The translations under genes and the position numbers were made by a program. This document shows, in pieces, positions 33,806 to 40,174 of a stretch of DNA of 64,000 nucleotides (position 1 is its first letter; every line of letters starts with the position of its first letter). The stretch is taken from positions 1-64,000 of the forward strand of contig NZ_RFFG01000049.1 in NCBI RefSeq assembly GCF_003696215.1, read 5' to 3'. The notes under the pieces were generated by a model. That model was given only the letters and a program-made list of their open reading frames with translations, made no database searches and had not been told where the DNA came from. The DNA is from Actinomadura harenae. GTDB taxonomy: Bacteria; Actinomycetota; Actinomycetes; Streptosporangiales; Streptosporangiaceae.

Positions 33806-33916
33806 CCTGCAGCACCCCCGGGAACCCGAGTCGCGTTCGGTTCTCCCTATCGAACTCGGGCCCCGGGGGTCTCGTCAACAGCCCGCCATCACCTCGCCGC
33901 CGCGATGCGCGCGGTG

Positions 33917-34597
33917 CTACGCAGGCGCGAGGACGGTGCGGCGCAGGGCCGTCCGCTCCACGGCCGTCCAGATCGCGGACGTCAGCAGGTACACGCCCGC
34001 CGCGAGCGGAACGAACACCGCGACGACCACGGTCCCGAGCGACAGCAGCCGCACCCAGGCGCTGGGCGCGTGCCGCGCGGACCACCAGGCCACCGCCGCC
34101 AGCGCCACCAGCAGGCCCGCGAACACCAGTCCGGCGGGCGTGAGCAGGCCCGCCCCGGCGACCGCGACGGCGTTCTGCCCGAGCGGCACCGAGAACAGCG
34201 TGTGCGCGAGCAGGACGTTCTGGTGCCCGGCGATCATCGCCGACCGGAACAGCGTGTACAGGACCATGAAGAACGGGAACTGGAGCACCATCGGGCCGAT
34301 GCCGGTCAGCGGCGAGGCGCCCTCCCGCTCGTACAGCGCGGCCATCTCCCGCCGCAGCCGCTCGGGATCGCGGCGGTGCCGCTCGCGCAGCCGGGTCAGC
34401 TCCGGGAGGAGCGCGGAGCGGGCCCGCTCACCGCGCGCCGCCCGCACCGCGAGCGGCAGTAGGAGCGCCCGGACGGCCAGCGTGACCACGACGATCGCGA
34501 GGACGGCGCCGAGCCCGCCCACCATCGGGTCGAAGGCCAGCGTCAGCCACTTGACCAGGGCGTACGCGCCCTCGACGGGCATGTCGAACAGGGACAA
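33917..34597 (-). CDS. yidC: YidC/Oxa1-family membrane insertase paralogue
   Basis: This is a 226-residue membrane protein of the YidC/Oxa1 family, with five hydrophobic segments. It begins MSLFDMPVEGAYALVKWL and has a cytoplasmic loop ELTRLRERHRRDPERLRREMAALYEREGASPL, followed by QFPFFMVLYTLFR. It is short and lacks the long C-terminal tail of the main actinobacterial YidC, so it is probably a second copy. It follows a DUF6412 gene (27-nt gap) and the Mau-like cluster in the same direction. It could help insert the small membrane proteins encoded upstream; that is inference. Confidence 0.9.
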   Translation of the reverse strand: MSLFDMPVEGAYALVKWLTLAFDPMVGGLGAVLAIVVVTLAVRALLLPLAVRAARGERARSALLPELTRLRERHRRDPERLRREMAALYEREGASPLTGIGPMVLQFPFFMVLYTLFRSAMIAGHQNVLLAHTLFSVPLGQNAVAVAGAGLLTPAGLVFAGLLVALAAVAWWSARHAPSAWVRLLSLGTVVVAVFVPLAAGVYLLTSAIWTAVERTALRRTVLAPA

Positions 34598-34624
34598 GGA
34601 ACACTCCAGGGCTTGAAGGGACGA

Positions 34625-34951
34625 TCAGTGCGAGAGCCTGATCGCCCTTCCGGGAGCCCGGGGACGCGGCCGTCCCGCCGCGTCGGGGTCGCGCTGGGGC
34701 AGGAACGCCGTGCGCAGCGTCCGCTCGCGCAGGGTCGTCCGGACGCGTCCGAGGGCGGGGCCGCCGTCGGACCGGACGGCGCGCGTCGCCGCGAGCACCA
34801 CCAGCCCCGCGACGGCGGCGAGCGACGCCACGATCACCAGCCGGGGCAGGTCGCCGCCGGAGAGGCCGGACGCGCCCGCGAGCAGGACGGCGGGCACGAC
34901 CATCAGCCACACCAGAAGGTGCGGCAGCCGTGTGCCCGTTTCCCGCCTCAT
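34625..34951 (-). CDS. DUF6412-family small membrane protein
   Basis: This is a 108-residue protein. Two hydrophobic helices (about residues 10-30 and 34-56) are followed by a basic cytoplasmic tail containing LRERTLRTAFLPQRDPDAAGRPRPRAPG. This matches the actinobacterial DUF6412 family, which is often found directly upstream of a YidC paralogue, as here. The ribosome site is weak. The function is unknown; a partner or substrate of the adjacent insertase is a reasonable guess. Confidence 0.8.
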   Translation of the reverse strand: MRRETGTRLPHLLVWLMVVPAVLLAGASGLSGGDLPRLVIVASLAAVAGLVVLAATRAVRSDGGPALGRVRTTLRERTLRTAFLPQRDPDAAGRPRPRAPGRAIRLSH

Positions 34952-35021
34952 ACCGACATCGACGTTCCGCCCGCATCGCAGGTTCCCGGCGATTCGCCAG
35001 AAATCCGAATCGCCCGGAAGG

Positions 35022-35582
35022 TCAGGCCGCCAGGAGGAGAAGCGTGGTGGCGGTGAGGACGGAGAGGGCCGTGGCGTTCTTGACCCAGGTCATGCGCGCG
35101 GCGATCAGGGCGTCCCGCTCGCGGGAGCGGGCCCAGTAGGTGAGGGCCGCGCTGAGGGCCCGCCCGGCGCCGAACGCGACGCCCGCCAGCAGCGTCGCCG
35201 GGGCGCTCAGGTGCGCGAGCAGCAGCCCGAGCGCCAGGACGTACGGGGACGACGCCGACACGTACGTCCGGACGCCGGTGCCCATCTCGAAGCCGAACCG
35301 GAGCGATCCCGTCCGCAGCCGGTGCATGAGCACCTCCTGCGGGATCTGCCGCGAGTTCTGCGGCAGCGGCAGCCGGACCAGCCCGGCCTCGCGCGCCGCC
35401 GCGACCGCCGCGACCAGGACGGTCAGCGCCGCGCGGGCCGTCGTGGGCACGGGCGCGGCCAGCCCGGATGCCAGCCAGACCACTCCGGCGCTCAGCGTGC
35501 CCCCGAGCACCAGCCCGAGGGAGAAGACGGCCAGGACCTCGCCCTGCCGTATCGGGGCCCGCCAACCTGGCGAGAACAGCAC
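35022..35582 (-). CDS. Multi-pass membrane protein of the Mau-like cluster (unknown family)
   Basis: This is a 186-residue protein with about five hydrophobic segments. The central hydrophilic part contains LPQNSRQIPQEV followed by SLRFGFEMGTGVRTYVSASSPYVLALG, a distinctive glycine/aromatic stretch. It lacks the cysteines expected of CcdA/DsbD-type electron carriers. The GTG start at 35582 follows the small membrane gene by 18 nt. I do not recognise the family with certainty. It belongs to the same transcription run as the Tat cysteine-rich protein and is the last gene before a 70-nt gap. Confidence 0.75.
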   Translation of the reverse strand: MLFSPGWRAPIRQGEVLAVFSLGLVLGGTLSAGVVWLASGLAAPVPTTARAALTVLVAAVAAAREAGLVRLPLPQNSRQIPQEVLMHRLRTGSLRFGFEMGTGVRTYVSASSPYVLALGLLLAHLSAPATLLAGVAFGAGRALSAALTYWARSRERDALIAARMTWVKNATALSVLTATTLLLLAA

Positions 35583-35600
35583 GGATTCGCTGTTACGCGT

Positions 35601-35777
35601 TCAAACCGATCCGGACAGCGCGAACCCGGCCAGGGCCCCGACCGCCGCCCAGCACAGCACCGTGGCGTCCAGCGCCCCGGCGGCGACCGCCAGCAGCGCC
35701 AGGGCCGCGACCGGCAGCAGCGGCTCGGTCAGGCCCCGGCGCAGCCGTCCCGCAGGGAGGGCGGTCAGTTGTAGCAC
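35601..35777 (-). CDS. Small membrane protein of 58 residues (hypothetical)
   Basis: This short frame starts at GTG 35777, inside the 3' end of the cysteine-rich gene (13-nt overlap), and ends at 35601. After a short basic start (TALPAGRLRRGL) it has two hydrophobic helices separated by a short turn (LLPVAALALLAVAAGALD and VLCWAAVGALAGFALSG). Its position exactly fills the gap between two cluster genes. Codon usage is like its neighbours and the overlap favours coupled translation. It has no recognisable family. Confidence 0.55.
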   Translation of the reverse strand: MLQLTALPAGRLRRGLTEPLLPVAALALLAVAAGALDATVLCWAAVGALAGFALSGSV

Positions 35778-36322
35778 GCGACCGCCTTGCGGCAGATCGT
35801 CTTGTACCAGTTCCCGCGCTGGGACTTCTTCCAGCCGTCGTGGCACCGCCAGGTGACGCCCTTGCGGCAGTTCCCGCAGCTTTTGGACACCTTCCAGAGC
35901 CAGCCGTCCCACTTGCCGCCGTAGCACTGGTTCGGCCGGAGCTTGTAGCGGTGCGGGTCGGACACCCCGGACCGGTGGTAGCCCTTGTACTTCCCGCTCG
36001 TCCGGCAGCACACCGAGCACACCAGGCTCGGCCCGCAGCCCGGCGAGCACCCGACGCTCGGCTCGCCCGGCGGGCAGTGCGGATAGATGTCGTAGTAGCC
36101 GCCGCTCAGGCTGTAGCCCTCGGCGAGCGCCTGCCGCGCGGGCGGCAGCAGCCCGACGGCGTTCAGCCCGGCGGCGGCCCCGGCCGCCGCGATCCCCGCC
36201 AGCATCCCGCGCCGGGCGGGCCGGAACCGCGGCCCCTCCTCGGACACGGGACGGCGGCGCACCCGTTCCGCTCCGGACGGACGCGGCCCGCGCAGCGGCG
36301 GAACGTCCTCAAGCTCGATCAT
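35765..36322 (-). CDS. Tat-exported cysteine-rich protein, 12 Cys (Mau light-chain-like in style)
   Basis: This is a 185-residue protein. The N-terminus holds a twin-arginine signal (ARRGMLAGIAAAGAAAG, residues 36-52) with a cleavage-like ARQALA near residue 67. The mature ~118 residues contain exactly 12 cysteines (83, 92, 96, 102, 105, 106, 133, 149, 152, 160, 177, 183) and six tryptophans, including a KWDGWLWK cluster. There are no other domains. Methylamine dehydrogenase light chains also carry a long Tat-type leader, 12 cysteines forming six disulfides and two tryptophans that make the TTQ cofactor. This sequence is not an obvious homologue in its residue order. It overlaps the TlpA-like gene (ATGA). 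Catalyst, electron carrier or toxin are all open. Confidence 0.8.
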   Translation of the reverse strand: MIELEDVPPLRGPRPSGAERVRRRPVSEEGPRFRPARRGMLAGIAAAGAAAGLNAVGLLPPARQALAEGYSLSGGYYDIYPHCPPGEPSVGCSPGCGPSLVCSVCCRTSGKYKGYHRSGVSDPHRYKLRPNQCYGGKWDGWLWKVSKSCGNCRKGVTWRCHDGWKKSQRGNWYKTICRKAVACYN

Positions 36323-36792
36323 CGCGCACCTCCGACTCCCTCCGGTTCCAGCAGTTCACGCAGTGATCCGGGCGATCCGACCGGGGCCGCCCGGCCGACC
36401 CGCCCGTCCTCGGTCAGCACCACCGCGAACGGGGTCGCGGGGACGCGGTAGTCGTCGAACAGCCCGGCGCCCTCGTGCGCCAGGACGGTCACGCCGGGCG
36501 CGGCGGCGACGGGCGCGGGGCCCGCGAACACCGCCCGCAGCGGCGGCTCGGCCAGCGACAGGACCTCCTCGCAGACGCCGCAGTCGCGGTCGAGGAAGAG
36601 CACCAGGCCGGGGCCGAGCCGGTCGAAGCCGGGCGCGGCGGCGCCGGTCTCCGGGCCCGCCGCGGGACGCGCGGGGGCGGTGCGACCCGTCCCGGACAGG
36701 GTGTGGACCTGCCGGACCAGGCCCGCGACCACCAGGGCCAGCAGCAGGATCGCCACCCACGACAGCAGCAGCGCGCTGGTCTGAAAACTCAC
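36319..36792 (-). CDS. MauD/TlpA-like membrane-anchored thioredoxin
   Basis: This is a 157-residue protein. One N-terminal transmembrane helix (about residues 7-27) anchors a thioredoxin-fold domain with the active-site CGVC (Cys71, Cys74) and the cis-proline region RVPATPFAV (Pro121). The fold and the gene order after a MauE-like gene match MauD, which forms disulfides in the methylamine dehydrogenase light chain. It is shorter than typical MauD/TlpA. The GTG at 36792 overlaps the MauE-like stop by 4 nt. It likely oxidises or isomerises cysteines of the Tat-exported protein encoded next. Confidence 0.82.
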   Translation of the reverse strand: MSFQTSALLLSWVAILLLALVVAGLVRQVHTLSGTGRTAPARPAAGPETGAAAPGFDRLGPGLVLFLDRDCGVCEEVLSLAEPPLRAVFAGPAPVAAAPGVTVLAHEGAGLFDDYRVPATPFAVVLTEDGRVGRAAPVGSPGSLRELLEPEGVGGAR

Positions 36793-37316
36793 CCGAGACT
36801 CCCTTCGGAGACGTCCATGGCGCGGGGGAGGACCCAGAGGAGCACCCCGAGCGCGGCGCCCGCGACGATCCCGGAGGCCGTCGCGCCGCCGAGCGGGGGC
36901 GGCGAGGCCAGGGCCCCGCCCAGGGCCAGGACGGCCAGTCCGGCGGCCCGTGCCACGACCCACGCCGACATCGGCGTCGAGAGGTCGCCGCCGCAGCCGC
37001 AGGGCACGCGGACCGGCCGCGTCCGGGTCACGTACGCGGCATAGGCCGCGTAGAGGACGAACAGGGCGGTCGCGGCGGCCAGCGCGGCGTGGGCCAGGTC
37101 CGTCCGGCGGAGGGCCAGGCCCAGCAGGAGGACGCCCAGCACCCCGACCTCGGCCGTCACCGCCAGGGACGCCACGGGCGGCGCCAGCCGGGACGGCACG
37201 GCCGCCTGCGCCCGCAGCGCGGCCGCCAGGGACCGCCCGCGCAGGTGCCCGGCCAGGGACAGGACGAGGACGAGCGGCACGGCGGCGGTCCCGGTCAGGG
37301 CGGCGAGCCCGGCCAT
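36789..37316 (-). CDS. MauE/DoxX-like membrane protein
   Basis: This is a 175-residue integral membrane protein with four to five hydrophobic helices. Between helices it carries VPCGCGGDLSTPMSAWVVARAAGL (written here without its flanks), the conserved MauE motif with two cysteines (106 and 108) facing the extracytoplasmic side. MauE proteins carry reducing or oxidising equivalents across the membrane for disulfide formation and are close to the VKOR/DoxX fold. Its ATG shares one base with the stop of the preceding gene, and it overlaps the TlpA-like gene by 4 nt. Its use for the 12-Cys protein is inferred from context. Confidence 0.82.
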   Translation of the reverse strand: MAGLAALTGTAAVPLVLVLSLAGHLRGRSLAAALRAQAAVPSRLAPPVASLAVTAEVGVLGVLLLGLALRRTDLAHAALAAATALFVLYAAYAAYVTRTRPVRVPCGCGGDLSTPMSAWVVARAAGLAVLALGGALASPPPLGGATASGIVAGAALGVLLWVLPRAMDVSEGSLG

Positions 37317-38014
37317 CAGCGGACCGCTTCGACCGACAGCGACGCGAGCCGTCCCGGGACGCGCCGGACCTGCTCCTCCTCCGGCAGGACGGTCACCAGC
37401 AGCCGGCTCAGCGCGAGCAGGAAGTAGGGGCCCTGGCCGTCCACGGTGTCCTGGAACAGCTCGCCGCCCGCGACGGACGCGCCGCGCCAGCCCGGCAGCC
37501 GCCTGCGCGTCTCGGAGGTCAGCGCGGTGATCTCCAGCAGGCCGAGGCCCGGCACCTCCTTGACCAGCTCGGCGGGCTCGGGCATCGAGACGTGCCGCGC
37601 GGCGGGCGCGACGCTGATCCCGTCGTCGTGCTCGGTCAGCCGCAGGGAGGAGAGGAACGCCACCGCGTCGGACGGCCGTCCTCCGTAGAGGTGGGTGAAG
37701 ACCGCGAAGCGGCGGCCCTCCCAGACGGCGGCGAGGGCGACGTCGCGCTGCCCGGTGTCGGGGTCGCGGACGGGCGCCGCGTGGCCGACGCGCAGCCTGC
37801 CGCCCTGGACGCGGAACTCCTGCTCGAACCGGGGGACGCCGATGTCCTCGGCCCAGGCCATCGCGTCCGGCCGGGTGCCGCCGGACATCTCGTGGAGGCG
37901 CCCGGCCGCGGTGATCCGGGCGACCGAGGTGAACGGCCGTCCGAGGTCGTGATCGCCGCCGCTGAGCCGGACGCGGGTGCCGTCAAGGGATCGGTGGATG
38001 ACCTGGTGTCCCAC
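37316..38014 (-). CDS. Unknown cytoplasmic protein, first gene of the Mau-like cluster
   Basis: This is a 232-residue soluble protein with no signal peptide or membrane helix. GTG 38014 has an AAAGGTGA ribosome site about 7 nt upstream. The sequence alternates beta-like segments (ARITAAGRLHEMSGG, DVALAAVWEGRRFAVFTHLYGG) with SLRLTEHDDGISVAP and has no cysteine. I do not recognise the family. It is the first gene of a run of overlapping genes and lies directly downstream of a CRP-like site. It might be a sensor, chaperone or modifying factor for the cysteine-rich protein, but nothing in the sequence decides that. Confidence 0.75.
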   Translation of the reverse strand: MGHQVIHRSLDGTRVRLSGGDHDLGRPFTSVARITAAGRLHEMSGGTRPDAMAWAEDIGVPRFEQEFRVQGGRLRVGHAAPVRDPDTGQRDVALAAVWEGRRFAVFTHLYGGRPSDAVAFLSSLRLTEHDDGISVAPAARHVSMPEPAELVKEVPGLGLLEITALTSETRRRLPGWRGASVAGGELFQDTVDGQGPYFLLALSRLLVTVLPEEEQVRRVPGRLASLSVEAVR

Positions 38015-38064
38015 GGTTCGTCACCTTTCGCCGGAAAGCCGCCTTTGGGACGGAATGAGACCGT

Positions 38065-38080
38065 CGTGACGGAGATCACA
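38065..38080. promoter_or_regulatory. CRP-like binding site upstream of the Mau-like cluster
   Basis: CGTGA-CGGAGA-TCACA matches the CRP consensus TGTGA-N6-TCACA at 9 of 10 positions. It lies about 50 nt upstream of the first gene of the minus-strand cluster and 75 nt from the divergent thioesterase start, so either or both could be controlled. Confidence 0.5.
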
Positions 38081-38142
38081 ATACGTGCGCCCTCCGCCCG
38101 GGAGAGGTAAACGTGCCGGAAGTGGTCATGTGGAACACCCGG

Positions 38143-38154
38143 TAAATTGAGGTC
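38143..38154 (+). promoter_or_regulatory. -10 element (TAAATT) giving a probable leaderless transcript
   Basis: TAAATT ends 6 nt before the GTG at 38155, and there is no separate ribosome site. That spacing places the transcription start at or next to the GTG, as in the leaderless mRNAs common in actinobacteria. Confidence 0.5.
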
Positions 38155-38709
38155 GTGAACCGCTCCCAGCTGACCGTCCCGCCCGAGGGGACGCCCGTCC
38201 CCGAGGCCCATCCCGACGCGCCCCTAGGGGAGCCGCTCGGCCCGCACTACGAGCAGTGCTTCGGCTGCGGCCCGGGCCATCCGACCGGGCTGCACCTGGA
38301 GGCCGTGAGCGAGGACGGGCTCGGCGTCTCGGCCAGGTTCACCGTCGGTGACGTCCACCAGGGCGCGCCCGGTCTCGCGCACGGCGGCGTTTTGGCCACG
38401 GCGATGGACGAGGCGCTCGGTATGGTCGTGTGGCTGCTCCGCAAGCCCTATGTGACCGGACGGCTGGAGACCGACTACGTGCTCCCGGTCCCGGTGGGCA
38501 CGACGCTGTACATCCGGACCCGCTGCACCGGCGTCGCCGGCCGCAAGGCGTACCTGGAGGCCGAGGCCCGGATGGACGCCGTGGACGGCCCGGTCGCGGT
38601 GCGCGCGGCGGCCCTGTTCGTCGAGGTCCCGGTGGCGCACTTCGAGCGGCACGGCGACGGCGTCGGCGGCATGAACGGCGCCGACCTCGGTGGCCGGGTC
38701 AATCCCTGA
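38155..38709 (+). CDS. PaaI-family hotdog thioesterase
   Basis: This is a 184-residue protein with a hotdog-fold thioesterase domain. The N-terminal CFGCGPGHPTGLHL segment is followed by APGLAHGGVLATAMDEALG, where the Asp/Glu and HGG pattern marks the active site of PaaI-like acyl-CoA thioesterases. There is no membrane segment. The GTG start at 38155 is 6 nt after a TAAATT -10, suggesting a leaderless message. It is the first gene in front of dut and the DUF3710 gene. The acyl substrate is unknown. Confidence 0.87.
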   Translation: MNRSQLTVPPEGTPVPEAHPDAPLGEPLGPHYEQCFGCGPGHPTGLHLEAVSEDGLGVSARFTVGDVHQGAPGLAHGGVLATAMDEALGMVVWLLRKPYVTGRLETDYVLPVPVGTTLYIRTRCTGVAGRKAYLEAEARMDAVDGPVAVRAAALFVEVPVAHFERHGDGVGGMNGADLGGRVNP

Positions 38710-38737
38710 GAAGACGACGAGAGTGGGGAGCGCGCCC

Positions 38738-39208
38738 GTGAGCGTGGACGTCCTTTTGAAGCGGCTCGACCCCGGGCTGCCCGCGCCGTCGTACGCGCAC
38801 GCGGGCGACGCGGGCGCCGACCTGTTCGCCGCCGAGGACGTGGACCTCGCCCCGGGGGAGCGGCGGGTCGTCCCGACCGGGGTCGCGATCGCCCTTCCCG
38901 ACGGTTACGCGGCCTTCGTCCACCCGAGGTCGGGTTTGGGCGCTAAGTTTGGGGTGACCATCGTCAACGCACCCGGTACGGTCGACGCCGGCTATCGGGG
39001 TGAGATCAAGGTGACCCTGCTGAACACCGACCAGCGTGCCGCCGTCCGGTTGCGGCGCGGGGACCGCATCGCCCAGCTGGTCGTCCAGCGGGTGGAGCGC
39101 GCGGTCTTCCACGAGGTCGCCGAACTTCCCGGATCGTCACGCGGAGCGAACGGTTTCGGCTCCACGGGCGGATTCGCGGACAACCAGCACAGTCGAGAAG
39201 GAGTGTGA
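38738..39208 (+). CDS. dut: dUTP diphosphatase
   Basis: This is a 156-residue trimeric-type dUTPase that hydrolyses dUTP to dUMP and keeps uracil out of DNA. All five motifs are seen: AGDAGADLFA, PRSGLG, NAPGTVDAGYRGEI, GDRIAQLVV, and the glycine-rich C-terminal arm RGANGFGSTGGF. GTG 38738 follows GGGGAG by about 8 nt; a longer in-frame start at 38690 overlaps the thioesterase gene. It is followed 3 nt later by the DUF3710 gene, the usual actinobacterial arrangement. Confidence 0.96.
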   Translation: MSVDVLLKRLDPGLPAPSYAHAGDAGADLFAAEDVDLAPGERRVVPTGVAIALPDGYAAFVHPRSGLGAKFGVTIVNAPGTVDAGYRGEIKVTLLNTDQRAAVRLRRGDRIAQLVVQRVERAVFHEVAELPGSSRGANGFGSTGGFADNQHSREGV

Positions 39209-39211
39209 GTC

Positions 39212-40039
39212 GTGGCTTTTGGACGTCGCCGGCGGGACGACGAGCCCGCGAAGGGCACGGAGAACGCCGCCGAGGAGGCCGTCGAAGCCGCTGAGGCCGA
39301 GGCCGAGGAGGCGACCTCCGACGGGGAGGGCGCCAAGGGCGGCCCGTGGGACTCCGAGGACTCCCACCCCGAGATGCAGCGCCTCGACTTCGGGTCCCTG
39401 CGGATCCCGGTCGCGCCGGGGCTCGGGTTCCAGGTGAACTTCGAGGCCACCCAGGTGGACGAGGAGGGCAACCCGCTCGACGGGCGGCCCGTCGCCGTCC
39501 TCGTCCAGTACGAGGAGAGCGCGATGCAGCTCCAGGTGTTCGCGGCGCCCAAGCGCAGCGGCATCTGGGCCGAGGTCCGGCGCGAGACCGCCCAGGACAT
39601 CACCGAGAACGCCGGTGGCCAGGTCCAGGAGGTCGAGGGGCCGTTCGGCGACGAGCTGCTGGCGATGGTGCCCGCGGCCCTGACCGAGGAAGTCCTGGCC
39701 GAGATGCCGGACGAGGTCAAGGAGCAGATCCCGCAGGAGTTCATCGAGCAGGGCTGGGCTCCGCAGATCATCCGGTTCGTCGGTGTCGACGGCCCGCGCT
39801 GGTTCCTCCAGGCCGTGGTGCAGGGCGCCGCGATCGAGGACGAGGAGCAGTGGCAGGTCCTCGAGGACGTGCTGAGCGGCGTGGTCGTCGTCCGCGGCGA
39901 GTCCCCGATGCCCCCGCGCGAACTGCTGGAGCTCCAGATCCCGAAGGAGTTCTCGGAGGCCGGCGAGGAGCAGGACGAGGAGAACGAGGAGACGTTCAAC
40001 CCGTTCGAGCGCGGCCCGGAGATCACCGAGGTCCGCTGA
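39212..40039 (+). CDS. DUF3710-family protein
   Basis: This is a 275-residue cytoplasmic protein of the DUF3710 family, conserved next to dut in actinobacteria and of unknown role. The first ~50 residues are acidic and disordered (EEAVEAAEAEAEEAT). The conserved core starts at MQRLDFGSLRIPVAPGLGFQVNFE and includes GIWAEVRRETAQDI and GVDGPRWFLQAVVQG. The tail is Glu-rich (EEQDEENEETFNPFERG). GTG 39212 has AGGAG upstream. A terminator follows. Confidence 0.92.
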   Translation: MAFGRRRRDDEPAKGTENAAEEAVEAAEAEAEEATSDGEGAKGGPWDSEDSHPEMQRLDFGSLRIPVAPGLGFQVNFEATQVDEEGNPLDGRPVAVLVQYEESAMQLQVFAAPKRSGIWAEVRRETAQDITENAGGQVQEVEGPFGDELLAMVPAALTEEVLAEMPDEVKEQIPQEFIEQGWAPQIIRFVGVDGPRWFLQAVVQGAAIEDEEQWQVLEDVLSGVVVVRGESPMPPRELLELQIPKEFSEAGEEQDEENEETFNPFERGPEITEVR

Positions 40040-40054
40040 CCTCCAGGGTTTCCC

Positions 40055-40097
40055 GGAGGGCCTGTCGCGCGCGTGCGCGGCGGGCCCTCCGCCTTTT
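40055..40097 (+). terminator. Hairpin terminator after the DUF3710 gene
   Basis: GGAGGGCC (40055-40062) pairs with GGCCCTCC (40083-40090) around a 20-nt GC-rich loop that can itself fold, followed by GCCTTTTCC. Confidence 0.7.
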
Positions 40098-40174
40098 CCC
40101 GACCTCACCTGGCCGCCCCCGGCCCGTCACCTCCGCGGACCTTGCCCGGACGGCGGTTCGGAGGGTCAATCAGG

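Noticed and set aside
33917..38014. Complete methylamine dehydrogenase operon
   Set aside because: No heavy chain (MauB), amicyanin or MauG is encoded here, and the 12-Cys protein does not clearly align with MADH light chain.
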